Of a DNA stretch of 64,000 nt, positions 8,232 through 16,407 are shown piece after piece. The position numbers were made by a program, and so were the translations under genes. Position 1 is the first letter of the stretch, and the number at the start of each line of letters is the position of its first letter. Where the stretch lies: the NCBI GenBank assembly GCA_025999435.1, contig BNXH01000002.1:16220-80219 (forward strand). The letters run 5' to 3'. The stretch comes from Bacteroidia bacterium (GTDB taxonomy: Bacteria; Bacteroidota; Bacteroidia; Bacteroidales; Dysgonomonadaceae). The notes under the pieces were generated by a model. It made no database searches, was not told the DNA's origin, and saw nothing but the letters and a program-made list of their open reading frames with translations.

Positions 8232-8890
8232 GATATGTTTTCGATATTTTTCAACGCTTTCAAAGTATTTACGGCTTTGTCGGGGCCAATGCTCAAGGGC
8301 TCGCCAATCGGGGCCTTTTTTCCGCCGCGATAGCCTATAACGACGCAAAGTATAACGGCGCAAATAATGGCAAGGAATTTAATAATATTCCTGTTTATAC
8401 AGTCGCCGAGTACAATTTTGCAGACATGGAGCTAAAGGGCGTTGACAGTAAAGGAAACAAACAGATTTTGAAATTTAGCTTCGATTCCATTTTGCACGAC
8501 ACGCCCGACATTCTCGCCCCGCCGCCGATGGTACGCTTTCGGCGGGGTAAAAACATAGGCGAAACAACGATAGATAACGGTGACGATGAATCAGAGATCG
8601 TCGAGTTTTTTAGCCTCAAAAGTTGGGAGATAGACTTTAACGGTTTGCTTATCGACATGGCGGAGCATCAATACCCGCAATCGAAAGTGAAAGAATTTTG
8701 CCGATTTTTTGAAATAAACGACGTGTTAGAAATCGTTTCGCCTCTCTTTCAGGATATGGGTATAAATTCTATCTACCTGAAAGAGATGCCCAACTTTGAA
8801 CCTGTCGCGGGCTTCCCCGACACTATTAAGTTTTCGCTGACGGCCAAGAGCATCAAACCCGCCGAATTTTCAATTTTAAACGGTCAATAG
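8228..8890 (+). CDS. Tail or baseplate protein, possibly DUF6046-type
   Basis: A 220-residue protein whose ATG overlaps the stop of the frameshift extension. It has alternating strands and the pattern VDSKGNKQILKFSFDSI, APPPMVRFRRGKNIGETTID, EIVEFFSLKSWEIDFNGLLI and a C-terminal KFSLTAKSIKPAEF. It reminds me of the DUF6046 proteins found in Bacteroidetes phage and contractile-injection loci, where the position before the hub suggests a role like the LysM-type protein that links tube and hub. This family call is tentative. In most tailed phages the tape measure would be found here instead; in this phage it lies nearly 10 kb downstream. Confidence 0.5.
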   Translation: MRYVFDIFQRFQSIYGFVGANAQGLANRGLFSAAIAYNDAKYNGANNGKEFNNIPVYTVAEYNFADMELKGVDSKGNKQILKFSFDSILHDTPDILAPPPMVRFRRGKNIGETTIDNGDDESEIVEFFSLKSWEIDFNGLLIDMAEHQYPQSKVKEFCRFFEINDVLEIVSPLFQDMGINSIYLKEMPNFEPVAGFPDTIKFSLTAKSIKPAEFSILNGQ

Positions 8891-8899
8891 TTTTTTCTA

Positions 8900-8948
8900 C
8901 TACTGACTACTTGCTACTGACTACTAACTACTAACTACTAACTACTAA
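8900..8948 (+). repeat. Seven tandem CTACTRA heptamers inside the prophage
   Basis: Seven units in unbroken phase: CTACTGA, CTACTTG, CTACTGA, then four perfect CTACTAA, ending 6 bp before the ATG of the hub gene at 8955. The same unit (as TAGTTAG/TAGTAAG) recurs in host intergenic DNA at 28361-28395 and 32095-32115. Confidence 0.85.
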
Positions 8949-8954
8949 AAAAAA

Positions 8955-9932
8955 ATGGCTTTATATCTGAAATTAAACAGCAGACTGACAATTACCGATC
9001 CCGAAACAAAGCAAGGCGTTTTGTTCCAGCATATTTCGGAGGCTGAAATAAACCAATCTGTAAAAACGATCGGGGACACGGCAACGGTTATTATCCCCCG
9101 TAGGTATGGTTTGATCAGGGATAAAGAGATCCTGCAATATATCAAAACGGGTTACGCTGTATCGCTGGAACTCGGGTATAATGGTGAGTACTTCGAAGAG
9201 TTTAACGGGTTTATACGCGAGATAGGAAGCGGATATCCGCTTAAACTGTACCTGGACGACGCCTTTTATAAATTACGGAAAAACAGTTTTAACAAGTCTT
9301 GGAAAAGCATCACATTAAAACAATTACTTACCGTAATAGCTGACGGGTACAAAATAGAGTGCCCCGACGTATCGTTGGGGGCTTTTCAGATCGACAATCA
9401 AAGTTCTTTTGTCGTTCTGCAAAGGTTAAGAGAAGACCCTTATGGTTTTTATTCCTTTCTAAAAGACAACACACTCTATTGTCAATTTGCGTATGACGTG
9501 CGGGGTATTGGTGAGATATACACATATAATTTCACCAAGAATGTCAAAAAATCAGACCTGAAATTCAAACGTAAGGAGGATTTTAAAATTCGTATCAGGG
9601 CAATATCTAATTTATCGAACGGTAAAAAAATAAAATTAGAGGTCGGCAATATGGAAAAGGAAGCCAGCATCCGCACATTTAACACTCGGGATAAAACCGA
9701 AAAGGAATTACGGGAATTGGCATTAAAAAGGCTTGATGGTCTTGTTTTCAATGGCTTTGAAGGCACGGTAACGGGCTTTGGTTATCCCCGTGTTACGGCG
9801 GGCGACACGTTGCGGCTGGTATCACCCAAAGAGCCGGAACAAAACGGCGACTATCTTACGGAAACGGTTACTATCCGTTATGGGAATGCTTATTATGAAC
9901 GCCGTTGCGGCATCAGCTATAAAATAAAATGA
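8955..9932 (+). CDS. Baseplate hub protein (gp27/VgrG N-domain-like)
   Basis: A 325-residue protein with the order and feel of a tail hub: strand-rich N-terminus (LYLKLNSRLTITDP), then INQSVKTIGDTATVIIPRRY, a WKSITLKQLLTVIADGY helix, a middle barrel (DPYGFYSFLKDNTLYCQF), and a C-terminal domain with the typical hub line AGDTLRLVSPKEPEQNGDYL. Such hubs form the trimer that carries the spike and joins the tube. It overlaps the spike gene by 4 bp (ATGA), which supports the pair. The upstream 64-bp gap is filled by heptamer repeats and an A-tract. Confidence 0.8.
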   Translation: MALYLKLNSRLTITDPETKQGVLFQHISEAEINQSVKTIGDTATVIIPRRYGLIRDKEILQYIKTGYAVSLELGYNGEYFEEFNGFIREIGSGYPLKLYLDDAFYKLRKNSFNKSWKSITLKQLLTVIADGYKIECPDVSLGAFQIDNQSSFVVLQRLREDPYGFYSFLKDNTLYCQFAYDVRGIGEIYTYNFTKNVKKSDLKFKRKEDFKIRIRAISNLSNGKKIKLEVGNMEKEASIRTFNTRDKTEKELRELALKRLDGLVFNGFEGTVTGFGYPRVTAGDTLRLVSPKEPEQNGDYLTETVTIRYGNAYYERRCGISYKIK

Positions 9933-10444
9933 GACCCGAAGACGCTTTTTTGTTGCTATTTCAAAAGTTTATGCCAAAAGCGGCGACGATCACCATCGGC
10001 ACAGTCGAGAGCGTCGATAAAGAGAAACATACTTGCGATGTGCTTAGGGACGGACAACCGACACTATTTAATTGCCGTTTAAATGCCGTAATCGACACGC
10101 TCGATAGTCACGTTACTTGTTTCCCCGCGCGCGGTTCTTATGTCCTCTGTATAACGTTGGACGAGCCGACAAGTTGTTTTGTTTTCGCCTATTCGCAACT
10201 TGACGAGGCGCAAATAAAGGTCGGTAAATCTTCGGCGGTTATTACTAAAGATGATATTCTTTTCAATGGCGGGACACTTGGCGGGCTTATGAAGATCAGC
10301 GAATTTACAGACCGATTAAATGAATTTGTGACAACATATAACGGGCATGTTCACCCTGAGACGGGAAGTACCACTTCGCCAACGACCAGTCAGGCGGCTA
10401 CATTCATCCGGGACGATTACGAGAATTTAAAAATAAAGCAATGA
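9929..10444 (+). CDS. Baseplate spike protein (gpV/gp45-like)
   Basis: A 171-residue protein with an OB-like N-terminal half (TIGTVESVDKEKHTCDVLRDG) and a repetitive beta region (AQIKVGKSSAVITKDDILFNGG) expected to form the beta-helical needle. The C-terminal part contains NEFVTTYNGHVHPETGSTTSP. The H-x-H motif (HVH) and the Thr/Ser/Pro-rich tail are typical of Mu gp45 and P2 gpV-type spikes, where such histidines can hold an apical metal. Its stop overlaps the next start (ATGA), and its start overlaps the hub gene. Confidence 0.78.
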   Translation: MRPEDAFLLLFQKFMPKAATITIGTVESVDKEKHTCDVLRDGQPTLFNCRLNAVIDTLDSHVTCFPARGSYVLCITLDEPTSCFVFAYSQLDEAQIKVGKSSAVITKDDILFNGGTLGGLMKISEFTDRLNEFVTTYNGHVHPETGSTTSPTTSQAATFIRDDYENLKIKQ

Positions 10445-10752
10445 CAGGAATTTTATTAAATGAAGAAACGGGCGATCTCGCTATAAATATTATCAGGGAC
10501 GCAAACGGCAAGATTGTTTCGGGGCTTACCGTCGGAGATGCCGACTACCAAAATATACGATTGCTTTTATTGTCAAACAAAGGTGATTTTAAAGAACATC
10601 CTATTTTGGGCGTAGGGGTCGAACGGTACTTAAAAAGCGTCGGACGCGAACATGATTTGCGACGCGAAATAGCGGTGCAACTCGACGCTGTCGGCTATGG
10701 AAAGGCTGACGTAACGGTTACTAAGGACGGAATAGTAGATATAAATGTATAA
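10441..10752 (+). CDS. Baseplate wedge protein, gp25/W-like (Mu gp46 position)
   Basis: A 103-residue protein directly after the spike, where contractile phages carry the gp25/W wedge protein. The segment DYQNIRLLLLSNKGDFKEHPILGVGVERYL is the characteristic part: gp25-type proteins have a helix ending in a strand with the sense of limits on a lattice, followed by a GVG or G.G turn. The C-terminus is a short strand pair (KADVTVTKDGIVDINV). It overlaps the preceding gene by 4 bp and the following holin-like gene by 8 bp. The assignment relies on position plus this motif. Confidence 0.6.
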   Translation: MTGILLNEETGDLAINIIRDANGKIVSGLTVGDADYQNIRLLLLSNKGDFKEHPILGVGVERYLKSVGREHDLRREIAVQLDAVGYGKADVTVTKDGIVDINV

Positions 10753-11044
10753 AAGGATGAAAGATAAATTAAAATTTCAACTCATAACTTCTGCCGTGCT
10801 GGTGATCGTAGGCTGTGGGTTACTGATATTCGGTATAAGTGTTCCGCCTGTCGGTGTTATAGACGGTTCGGTACTGATTGCCTTTGGTGAAATACTAACT
10901 TTTGTCGGGGCAATCTTCGGTATAGATTACAAGTATAAATTAGAAAGAAGTAAACAGGAAATCGGTAACGGGTTGCCTGACTTCAAATATACGCCAAAAC
11001 CACCAACTAAAAACGAAGAAGAAAATGAAAACAGTAATTCTTGA
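10745..11044 (+). CDS. Small two-TM membrane protein, probable holin
   Basis: A 99-residue protein with a basic start (MYKRMKDKLKF), two hydrophobic segments at about residues 12-32 (LITSAVLVIVGCGLLIFGI) and 37-60 (VGVIDGSVLIAFGEILTFVG), and a polar tail rich in Pro, Lys, Glu and Asn. It overlaps the endolysin gene by 20 bp. Size, two membrane spans, charged tail and neighbour make a holin likely, meaning the protein that permeabilises the inner membrane to release the amidase. There is no holin-specific motif, so this is a context call. Confidence 0.6.
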   Translation: MYKRMKDKLKFQLITSAVLVIVGCGLLIFGISVPPVGVIDGSVLIAFGEILTFVGAIFGIDYKYKLERSKQEIGNGLPDFKYTPKPPTKNEEENENSNS

Positions 11045-11600
11045 TAACGGACATGGTATTTATACGGCGGGCAAACGCTCGCCTGTGTGGGCTGATGGTT
11101 CACAACTGTTTGAATATGAATTTAACAGGGATGTTGTAAAACGTATAGCCAGGTATCTGGAAAATGAGAATATACCTTATAGTATCCTTGTGCCTGAGTT
11201 AGATGACATATCACTTTCCGAACGTGTCCGGCGGGCTAATGAGATATATAAATATTCAGGGAATAACGCTTATTTAATCAGTATTCATGCTAATGCGGGC
11301 GGCGGCACGGGATGGGAGTGTTTTACAAGTGTCGGGCAAACAAAAGCCGATCCTATCGCTACAATATTATGCGAAGAGGCGCAAAAGGAATTTCCAGATT
11401 TGCGGATTCGGTTTGATTATTCAGACGGCGACCCTGATAAGGAAAGCCAGTTCTATATTCTGAAAAATACTCATTGTCCCGCCGTCCTGACTGAGAATTT
11501 CTTCATGGACACCGAAAAGGATTGCCGCTTCATCATGAGCGAAGAGGGGCGTCAGCGTGTGGCAAGAATGCATGTTAAAGCAATTAAACGAATCGCATAA
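11025..11600 (+). CDS. N-acetylmuramoyl-L-alanine amidase (Amidase_3), phage endolysin
   Basis: A 191-residue zinc amidase that cuts the lactyl-L-alanine bond of peptidoglycan. The Amidase_3 ligands are visible: His10 in DNGHG, a Glu near 30 in FEYEFNR, His88 in ISIHANAG, and the catalytic Glu157 in LTENFFMD. No signal peptide and no extra binding domain are present, so it would need the holin to reach the wall. It sits between the holin-like gene (20-bp overlap) and the spanin-like gene (12 bp), forming a lysis cassette inside the baseplate genes. Confidence 0.9.
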   Translation: MKTVILDNGHGIYTAGKRSPVWADGSQLFEYEFNRDVVKRIARYLENENIPYSILVPELDDISLSERVRRANEIYKYSGNNAYLISIHANAGGGTGWECFTSVGQTKADPIATILCEEAQKEFPDLRIRFDYSDGDPDKESQFYILKNTHCPAVLTENFFMDTEKDCRFIMSEEGRQRVARMHVKAIKRIA

Positions 11601-11612
11601 AATATATAGATT

Positions 11613-12161
11613 ATGAAACATGATGATACAAAGCCGACAACGATAATAATTATTGTTTTATCTATTTTGCTATTGTTGGTTCTCTTATACGGCTGTAAAA
11701 CAACACAGCAAAAAACGGAACATACCACAACCGCCAAAATAGAAACATTCGATAGTATAAGCCGGATAGAAAGGGAAAACGCCCGCTTGCTGGTAGTTCC
11801 CCGCTCGTCGGCGTCGCTCGATCTTAATTTCAAAAACCTGAATGATCTGCCAATCGGGGCGGAATATACCGACAAACAGGGACTGGCGACTATATCGGTA
11901 AAAAAGACGGACGAGAATGATTATAAAATAACGGCTACATGTGACAGCCTCGCACAATTGGTTGTCGATAAAGAAACTGAGATATTCCATTTAAACAGCA
12001 AGGTTCGGGAACTCGAAGATGTTACAAACGAAGAGCGGGTAGAGATAATAAACGAAACAACACCCATCCGTTGGTTTTGGATATATAGCGGGCGTTTGTT
12101 TTGGTCGCTGGTGGGTATAGGGATAATTTATTGGATATGGAAAAAGAAACTACCATTTTAA
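11613..12161 (+). CDS. Probable unimolecular spanin (lipobox plus C-terminal membrane span)
   Basis: A 182-residue protein with a hydrophobic N-terminus ending in a lipobox (LLYGC, Cys28), a periplasmic middle of about 125 residues with charged helical stretches (DSISRIEREN, EIFHLNSKVRELED), and a C-terminal membrane span (about 155-176) with a basic end (WKKKLPF). Outer-membrane lipoprotein at one end and inner-membrane anchor at the other is the layout of T1 gp11-type u-spanins, which join the two membranes at the end of lysis. It follows the amidase by 12 bp. No sequence homology is claimed; the call rests on topology and context. Confidence 0.6.
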   Translation: MKHDDTKPTTIIIIVLSILLLLVLLYGCKTTQQKTEHTTTAKIETFDSISRIERENARLLVVPRSSASLDLNFKNLNDLPIGAEYTDKQGLATISVKKTDENDYKITATCDSLAQLVVDKETEIFHLNSKVRELEDVTNEERVEIINETTPIRWFWIYSGRLFWSLVGIGIIYWIWKKKLPF

Positions 12162-12430
12162 CAGAACAAAGCTGGCTTGATATAGCTATCCAAACAAGCG
12201 GCTCGCTCGAAGAGGTGTTTTCTTTAGCTGTGGAAAATAATGCAAGTGTAATCGGTGAGCCCGAGGTCGGTTTAAAAATAGCATCCCCCGAAGTTGCAAA
12301 TAGCCAAGTGAAAAAATATTACGATCAGAAACATATAATTCCGACTACGGGGGTAAGCAGCACAAGCGAGAATGTAAAACGGGGTATAGGTAATATGACT
12401 GTTGGTGTTGATTTTATTGTAACAACGTAA
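12137..12430 (+). CDS. Small LysM-like tail protein
   Basis: A 97-residue protein whose ATG at 12137 lies inside the end of the spanin-like gene (25-bp overlap). The line SWLDIAIQTSGSLEEVFSLA followed by ENNASVIGEPEVGLKIAS has the form of LysM-type small tail proteins (an initial helix, a Gly turn, a second helix, an Asn, then GxxLxI). The rest is polar, with KKYYDQKHIIPTTG. In contractile phages such proteins bridge tube and baseplate. The frame upstream of 12137 belongs to the spanin-like gene and is not used. Confidence 0.5.
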   Translation: MEKETTILTEQSWLDIAIQTSGSLEEVFSLAVENNASVIGEPEVGLKIASPEVANSQVKKYYDQKHIIPTTGVSSTSENVKRGIGNMTVGVDFIVTT

Positions 12431-12437
12431 ATATATT

Positions 12438-13298
12438 ATGACGATAAGCGAAGTAAAAAAACAAATAACCGATGTTTTCATTTCAAATGAAACCGTTAAA
12501 AATTTATATGGGCTTGAAGAGGGCAAAACCTTTGAAGAGCAATTCTTGCCCCTATCGTTAGAGAGTATCTTTTCTTATACCGTCGCGTCTGCTATCTGGC
12601 TTATTTATGCTGTTATTGAGCAATTCAAAACCGACATACAGGCATTGTTACGAAACGAAAAAGCACATACAGCCAATTGGTACGCTACTCGTGCAAAAGA
12701 TTTTCAATTCGGATGCGATCTTACCGTTGATACCGATAGTTATGATAATTCAGCCTTGACCGACGAACAAATAGAGGCGGCTAAAATAATAAAATTTGCT
12801 GCCGCTACGGAAACAGAAGATCAAAGTATATTATTCTTAAAAATAGCCAATGAGAACGGCGGTAATAAACAGCCTGTAACCGATGTGCAATTAATTGCTT
12901 TTAAAGCATACCTCGGCAGAATAAAAGACGCTGGCGTGAGGATATCGGTTATTAATGCCCAACCAGACGATTTGCGGCTCGAACTGGATATTTATTACAA
13001 CCCTCTCATTCTTGGCAGTGACGGGTCGCGCCTTGATGGAGCTGATGAAACGCCAGTGCAAAATATGATACGGGATTATGTCAGCAATCTTTCATTTAAC
13101 GGGCTATATGTCAATCAGTCGCTTGTTGACAGGTTGCAAACAGTCGAGGGGATCGAGATCGCCGAATTAAAGGGGGCATCGTCCCGATACGGCGATCAGG
13201 TAAATTTTACGGTTATCAATGCAAGAAGCCGACCTTATGCCGGATATTATAAGATAACAGACGATAACTTGATTTTGAATTTCATAGCCAATGAATAA
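12438..13298 (+). CDS. Baseplate protein, J-like (Mu gp47-like)
   Basis: A 286-residue protein with a helical N-terminal part (EEQFLPLSLESIFSYTVASA, AIEQFK-type helix, ANWYATRAKDFQFG), a middle strand domain, and a C-terminal region with RIKDAGVRISVINAQPDDLRL and VNQSLVDRLQTVEGIEIAEL, a pattern typical of the J/gp6 wedge family (a ferredoxin-like domain followed by a line on vanishing order in the baseplate ring). The WYATRAKDFQFGCDL piece is like that of Bacteroidetes Mu-like gp47. It overlaps the next gene by 8 bp. Confidence 0.6.
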   Translation: MTISEVKKQITDVFISNETVKNLYGLEEGKTFEEQFLPLSLESIFSYTVASAIWLIYAVIEQFKTDIQALLRNEKAHTANWYATRAKDFQFGCDLTVDTDSYDNSALTDEQIEAAKIIKFAAATETEDQSILFLKIANENGGNKQPVTDVQLIAFKAYLGRIKDAGVRISVINAQPDDLRLELDIYYNPLILGSDGSRLDGADETPVQNMIRDYVSNLSFNGLYVNQSLVDRLQTVEGIEIAELKGASSRYGDQVNFTVINARSRPYAGYYKITDDNLILNFIANE

Positions 13299-13776
13299 GA
13301 GTTATTTCAATATAGGTTTTTCCCACTGGGTGTTGCTCGCTCTTCCCGAGGCTTTAAGATATCCGGTAATATTGATTTTTGTGCGTTCGCTCGTATATCC
13401 TTTGTCGGTTATTCATCGTTCTGTTACCAATTATGTAAACCAACTCAATACGTCTGTCAATTCGCAAGTGTGCTACATGGAAAAAATACTAAACGATGCT
13501 TACGATTATTACGAACGCCGTATTGTTATAAGGGATGCCCCTATTAGCTATAATGATTTTTTTCTGTTTGACGAATTAAGCGACATGGCGGTTTTAGTTT
13601 CCGACACGGAGGCGGTATTGTGGGTTGATGATGATAAATTAGGCTCGACAGTTCCCGATTTTGAAGTCGTTTTCCCTTCCGGCTACGCTTTTACCGAAAA
13701 CGAAGAACGAGCGATAAGAAAAATGATTAATGACAATAAGTTAGCATCAAAAAAATACAAAATAGTGTATGGATAA
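13291..13776 (+). CDS. Baseplate or tail-fibre connector, function unknown (Mu gp48 position)
   Basis: A 161-residue protein between the J-like gene and the collar fibre, overlapping both neighbours by 8 bp. The N-terminal third has an aromatic and Leu/Val-rich stretch (HWVLLALPEALRYPVILIFV, then SLVYPLSVIHRSV) and the rest is polar with YEKR-like helices and acidic strands (VAVLWVDDD-like region). In Mu this place is held by gp48, which completes the wedge and joins the fibre. I do not recognise a family from the sequence itself. Confidence 0.4.
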   Translation: MNKSYFNIGFSHWVLLALPEALRYPVILIFVRSLVYPLSVIHRSVTNYVNQLNTSVNSQVCYMEKILNDAYDYYERRIVIRDAPISYNDFFLFDELSDMAVLVSDTEAVLWVDDDKLGSTVPDFEVVFPSGYAFTENEERAIRKMINDNKLASKKYKIVYG

Positions 13777-14647
13777 GATAAATTTCTTTAGTGGTGATAA
13801 ATTCCCGCAGTACCGACAAGCTTTAGCCAAGATGCAGGAAATGACGAACCTTGTTGCGGCTTTGGCTGGTATGGGGGGCAAAAATTTTATTTTGTCAGGC
13901 TGTGAAGATATAGCCGACGGTAAGGTGAGTGACGGGCTGATCGTTATCAATGGCGAATTAATGCCTTTTAAAGGCTCAACCCCAAAAGACAGGATAACGA
14001 TTATAGAAACCCGGGAAGATGTAACGGCTTTCGGCGTGAATTATCCTGAAACTTATATAATTCGGGTCGCTGCATTTTCGGATACAGGTGAATATTTATG
14101 GGAAAATATTGAGCGGATAAAAACAAATATTGAATTGTATAAACTTATTCGAGATATAACGGGCGATCCTGCCGGGGTTGTGAAAAGTTATGCGGGGTTT
14201 GTTTCCAAAATTCCGGCTGATTATCTGCTTTGTGACGGGCGTTATTTAGCCCCGTCCGATTATCCCGAATTATTCGAAGCAATCGGGACTATCTGGGGCG
14301 GCGATGGCGTGTCTACTTTCCGTTTACCACCCGCTGGAGGACGAGTTATTGCCGGATTCTCGGGAAATGAGGCTTATACTCAGGGTAATTTATTTGGATC
14401 TGATACTATTACATTGAATGAAAGTCAATTGCCGCCACATAAGCATATAATACCTTGGGGTGAAAATCCGACAACGGCTTGGAGTCCACCTTGGGGCTAT
14501 GCCAGTGGATATGAAGAAAACCAACGGGGAAGTAATCAAAACGACAGCGACAACGCATGGGCGTATTCGTCACCTGTCGGACAAAATACACCTATTGACA
14601 TCCGGCAATCGGCGATTGTATTTGTTCAAATTATAAAAGTCCGTTAA
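13769..14647 (+). CDS. Phage tail collar-domain fibre protein
   Basis: A 292-residue protein. The N-terminal 140 residues look like a baseplate-attachment and strand region. From about residue 140 it has a tail-collar domain: SYAGFVSKIPADYLLCDGRYL, then SDYPELFEAIGTIWGGDG, TFRLPPAGGRVIAGF and the end QLPPHKHIIPWGENP with the final IDIRQSAIVFVQIIKVR, the usual closing strand of such fibres. The HKH motif may bind metal at the fibre axis as in T4 short fibres. It starts inside the end of the upstream gene and precedes two more fibre genes. Confidence 0.82.
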   Translation: MDKINFFSGDKFPQYRQALAKMQEMTNLVAALAGMGGKNFILSGCEDIADGKVSDGLIVINGELMPFKGSTPKDRITIIETREDVTAFGVNYPETYIIRVAAFSDTGEYLWENIERIKTNIELYKLIRDITGDPAGVVKSYAGFVSKIPADYLLCDGRYLAPSDYPELFEAIGTIWGGDGVSTFRLPPAGGRVIAGFSGNEAYTQGNLFGSDTITLNESQLPPHKHIIPWGENPTTAWSPPWGYASGYEENQRGSNQNDSDNAWAYSSPVGQNTPIDIRQSAIVFVQIIKVR

Positions 14648-14670
14648 GCACTATTTAAACAGTTATTAAA

Positions 14671-16392
14671 ATGGCACAGAAAACAATAAACGAATTAAAG
14701 GCTGCTTTTGCGGACAATAAAGAGCCTAACGGTGAAGATTTTGGAAATATCTTTGATTCATACCGACATAAGAGTACAAAAATAGAGCAATCGCAGATTT
14801 TGGGCTTAAACGCTAAGTTCACCGAAATTGACAATACCAAGGCCACCAAAGAAGAATTAGCCAATGCAACAATCAACGACAAAGGTATATTTACAACCGT
14901 CGAAGCCCTGAACGTAGCCTATCCTGCCGCGTCGAATAAAAAGGGCTTTTACGCTTTTGTTGGAACGGCTAACCCATTCCGCAAGTGGGAAGTGGAAGCC
15001 GACGGTGGGCAATGGATAGACACGGGGCAAGACATCAATATCGCAGATATTGACCTTGCTGAATATGCCAAAAGTGGCGGATCTGATAAATCAGTACAAC
15101 AATTAGATGATGCCACCAAAGCCGCCCAGGATAGTATCGTCGAGGCCATCAATAACGGCATCTATCCGCTTATTCAAAATCCCGATAAGAAATTAGCCTT
15201 CGGCTGGGATGTCATTAATAATATTCCTGTAATTCCTAATATCTTGAAATCTATCCTCAATTCTATAGGAATAGACCAATTAAACAGCAAGGTTGCTAGC
15301 ATGTTGACTAAGGCTGACCTATTTGCCTACTCGGATGAAGAATGGATATTTGCCGTAAAGAGCGCTGACGGCCGTATAATACTCGGTCGCCGATACGACG
15401 GCATATTTGTTCCGCAAGATTCGCGTATAGCAGGGCTACAAAATCGCGTTCGAGAATTGGAAGAAAAGACGAATGAAATATCTGTTGTCACCGATAGCCG
15501 GCAACAGATATTAATTCAGGACAAGGCTTGGGAGGCTGCTTCAATCGGATTTTACAAGGTGCTCAAGATTTCAGATAATTTATGGTACATGTGGTACCAA
15601 GCTTGGGCCAATTTCGATTACGGCGATTACGGTTGCAAGACTTGCTTCGCTTGGTCCGAAGACGGAGAAAATTGGCTAAAAGAAATCCCTGATGGCACAT
15701 CTAGAGCTGATAATATTATTAACGGAAGAGACAGCTCGTTACGCGAAGGATGGGTAGAGCTAGATGTATTTGCTGATCAAAATGATAGCGAATACCCTTA
15801 TCGTATTATATACAATAAAATGCAGGGTGCCACTCAGAAGGGTTATATGGCTAAGTCTGCCAACGGATGGGACTGGACAGATCATCAATTAGTATTCGAT
15901 AGCTATCACGACACGCAATATTCGGCATTCGTGCAGGCTGACGGCAATTATATGATACTTCTTCGCAGACGTGACAATGCCCTGCGTACAGTCGGCTATG
16001 CTATATTGAGTCCTGCAGGTGAATTGCTGACTTATCCTGCTACGTTATTGATCAGCAATTGGACAGGCTATCTGAACTTATACACAACAGCTGCAACACG
16101 GCTGGCATCCGATAAATATATATTATTCCCGACTATGTTCAACAATGATACAACCCCTGTTAAGATAGCAGTAGCTTATGTTGAGAATATGCGTGGAAAA
16201 ATGACCTTCCAGGATATTACAGGCTACTTGATGCAAGGCGACACGATGGGATTTGCCACTGTATGCCCATCGATGACCCCAACCAATATACCTAATGAGT
16301 ACTGGCTATACTACAACAGACGTATAGGTAATCATTCCGGCACTACAGATATGACCACAATATACTACAGAATTAAAATCAGAATAAAATAA
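14671..16392 (+). CDS. Tail fibre with C-terminal beta-propeller-like (GH43/32-type) domain
   Basis: A 573-residue protein. The N-terminal segment (MAQKTINELKAAFADNKEPN) is an attachment region, followed by about 180 residues with coiled-coil tendency, then from about residue 280 a beta-rich domain with repeated W/Y-x-D lines (WYMWYQAW, CFAWSEDGENWLKE, YMAKSANGWDWTDHQLVF, ILLRRRDNALRTVGYAILS). This is how five-bladed GH32/43-like propellers look. The protein is likely to bind or trim host surface glycan. I cannot assign catalytic residues with confidence, so enzyme activity is open. The ATG at 14671 is 23 bp after the collar gene. Confidence 0.6.
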   Translation: MAQKTINELKAAFADNKEPNGEDFGNIFDSYRHKSTKIEQSQILGLNAKFTEIDNTKATKEELANATINDKGIFTTVEALNVAYPAASNKKGFYAFVGTANPFRKWEVEADGGQWIDTGQDINIADIDLAEYAKSGGSDKSVQQLDDATKAAQDSIVEAINNGIYPLIQNPDKKLAFGWDVINNIPVIPNILKSILNSIGIDQLNSKVASMLTKADLFAYSDEEWIFAVKSADGRIILGRRYDGIFVPQDSRIAGLQNRVRELEEKTNEISVVTDSRQQILIQDKAWEAASIGFYKVLKISDNLWYMWYQAWANFDYGDYGCKTCFAWSEDGENWLKEIPDGTSRADNIINGRDSSLREGWVELDVFADQNDSEYPYRIIYNKMQGATQKGYMAKSANGWDWTDHQLVFDSYHDTQYSAFVQADGNYMILLRRRDNALRTVGYAILSPAGELLTYPATLLISNWTGYLNLYTTAATRLASDKYILFPTMFNNDTTPVKIAVAYVENMRGKMTFQDITGYLMQGDTMGFATVCPSMTPTNIPNEYWLYYNRRIGNHSGTTDMTTIYYRIKIRIK

Positions 16393-16407
16393 TAAAATAA
16401 TAAAATC

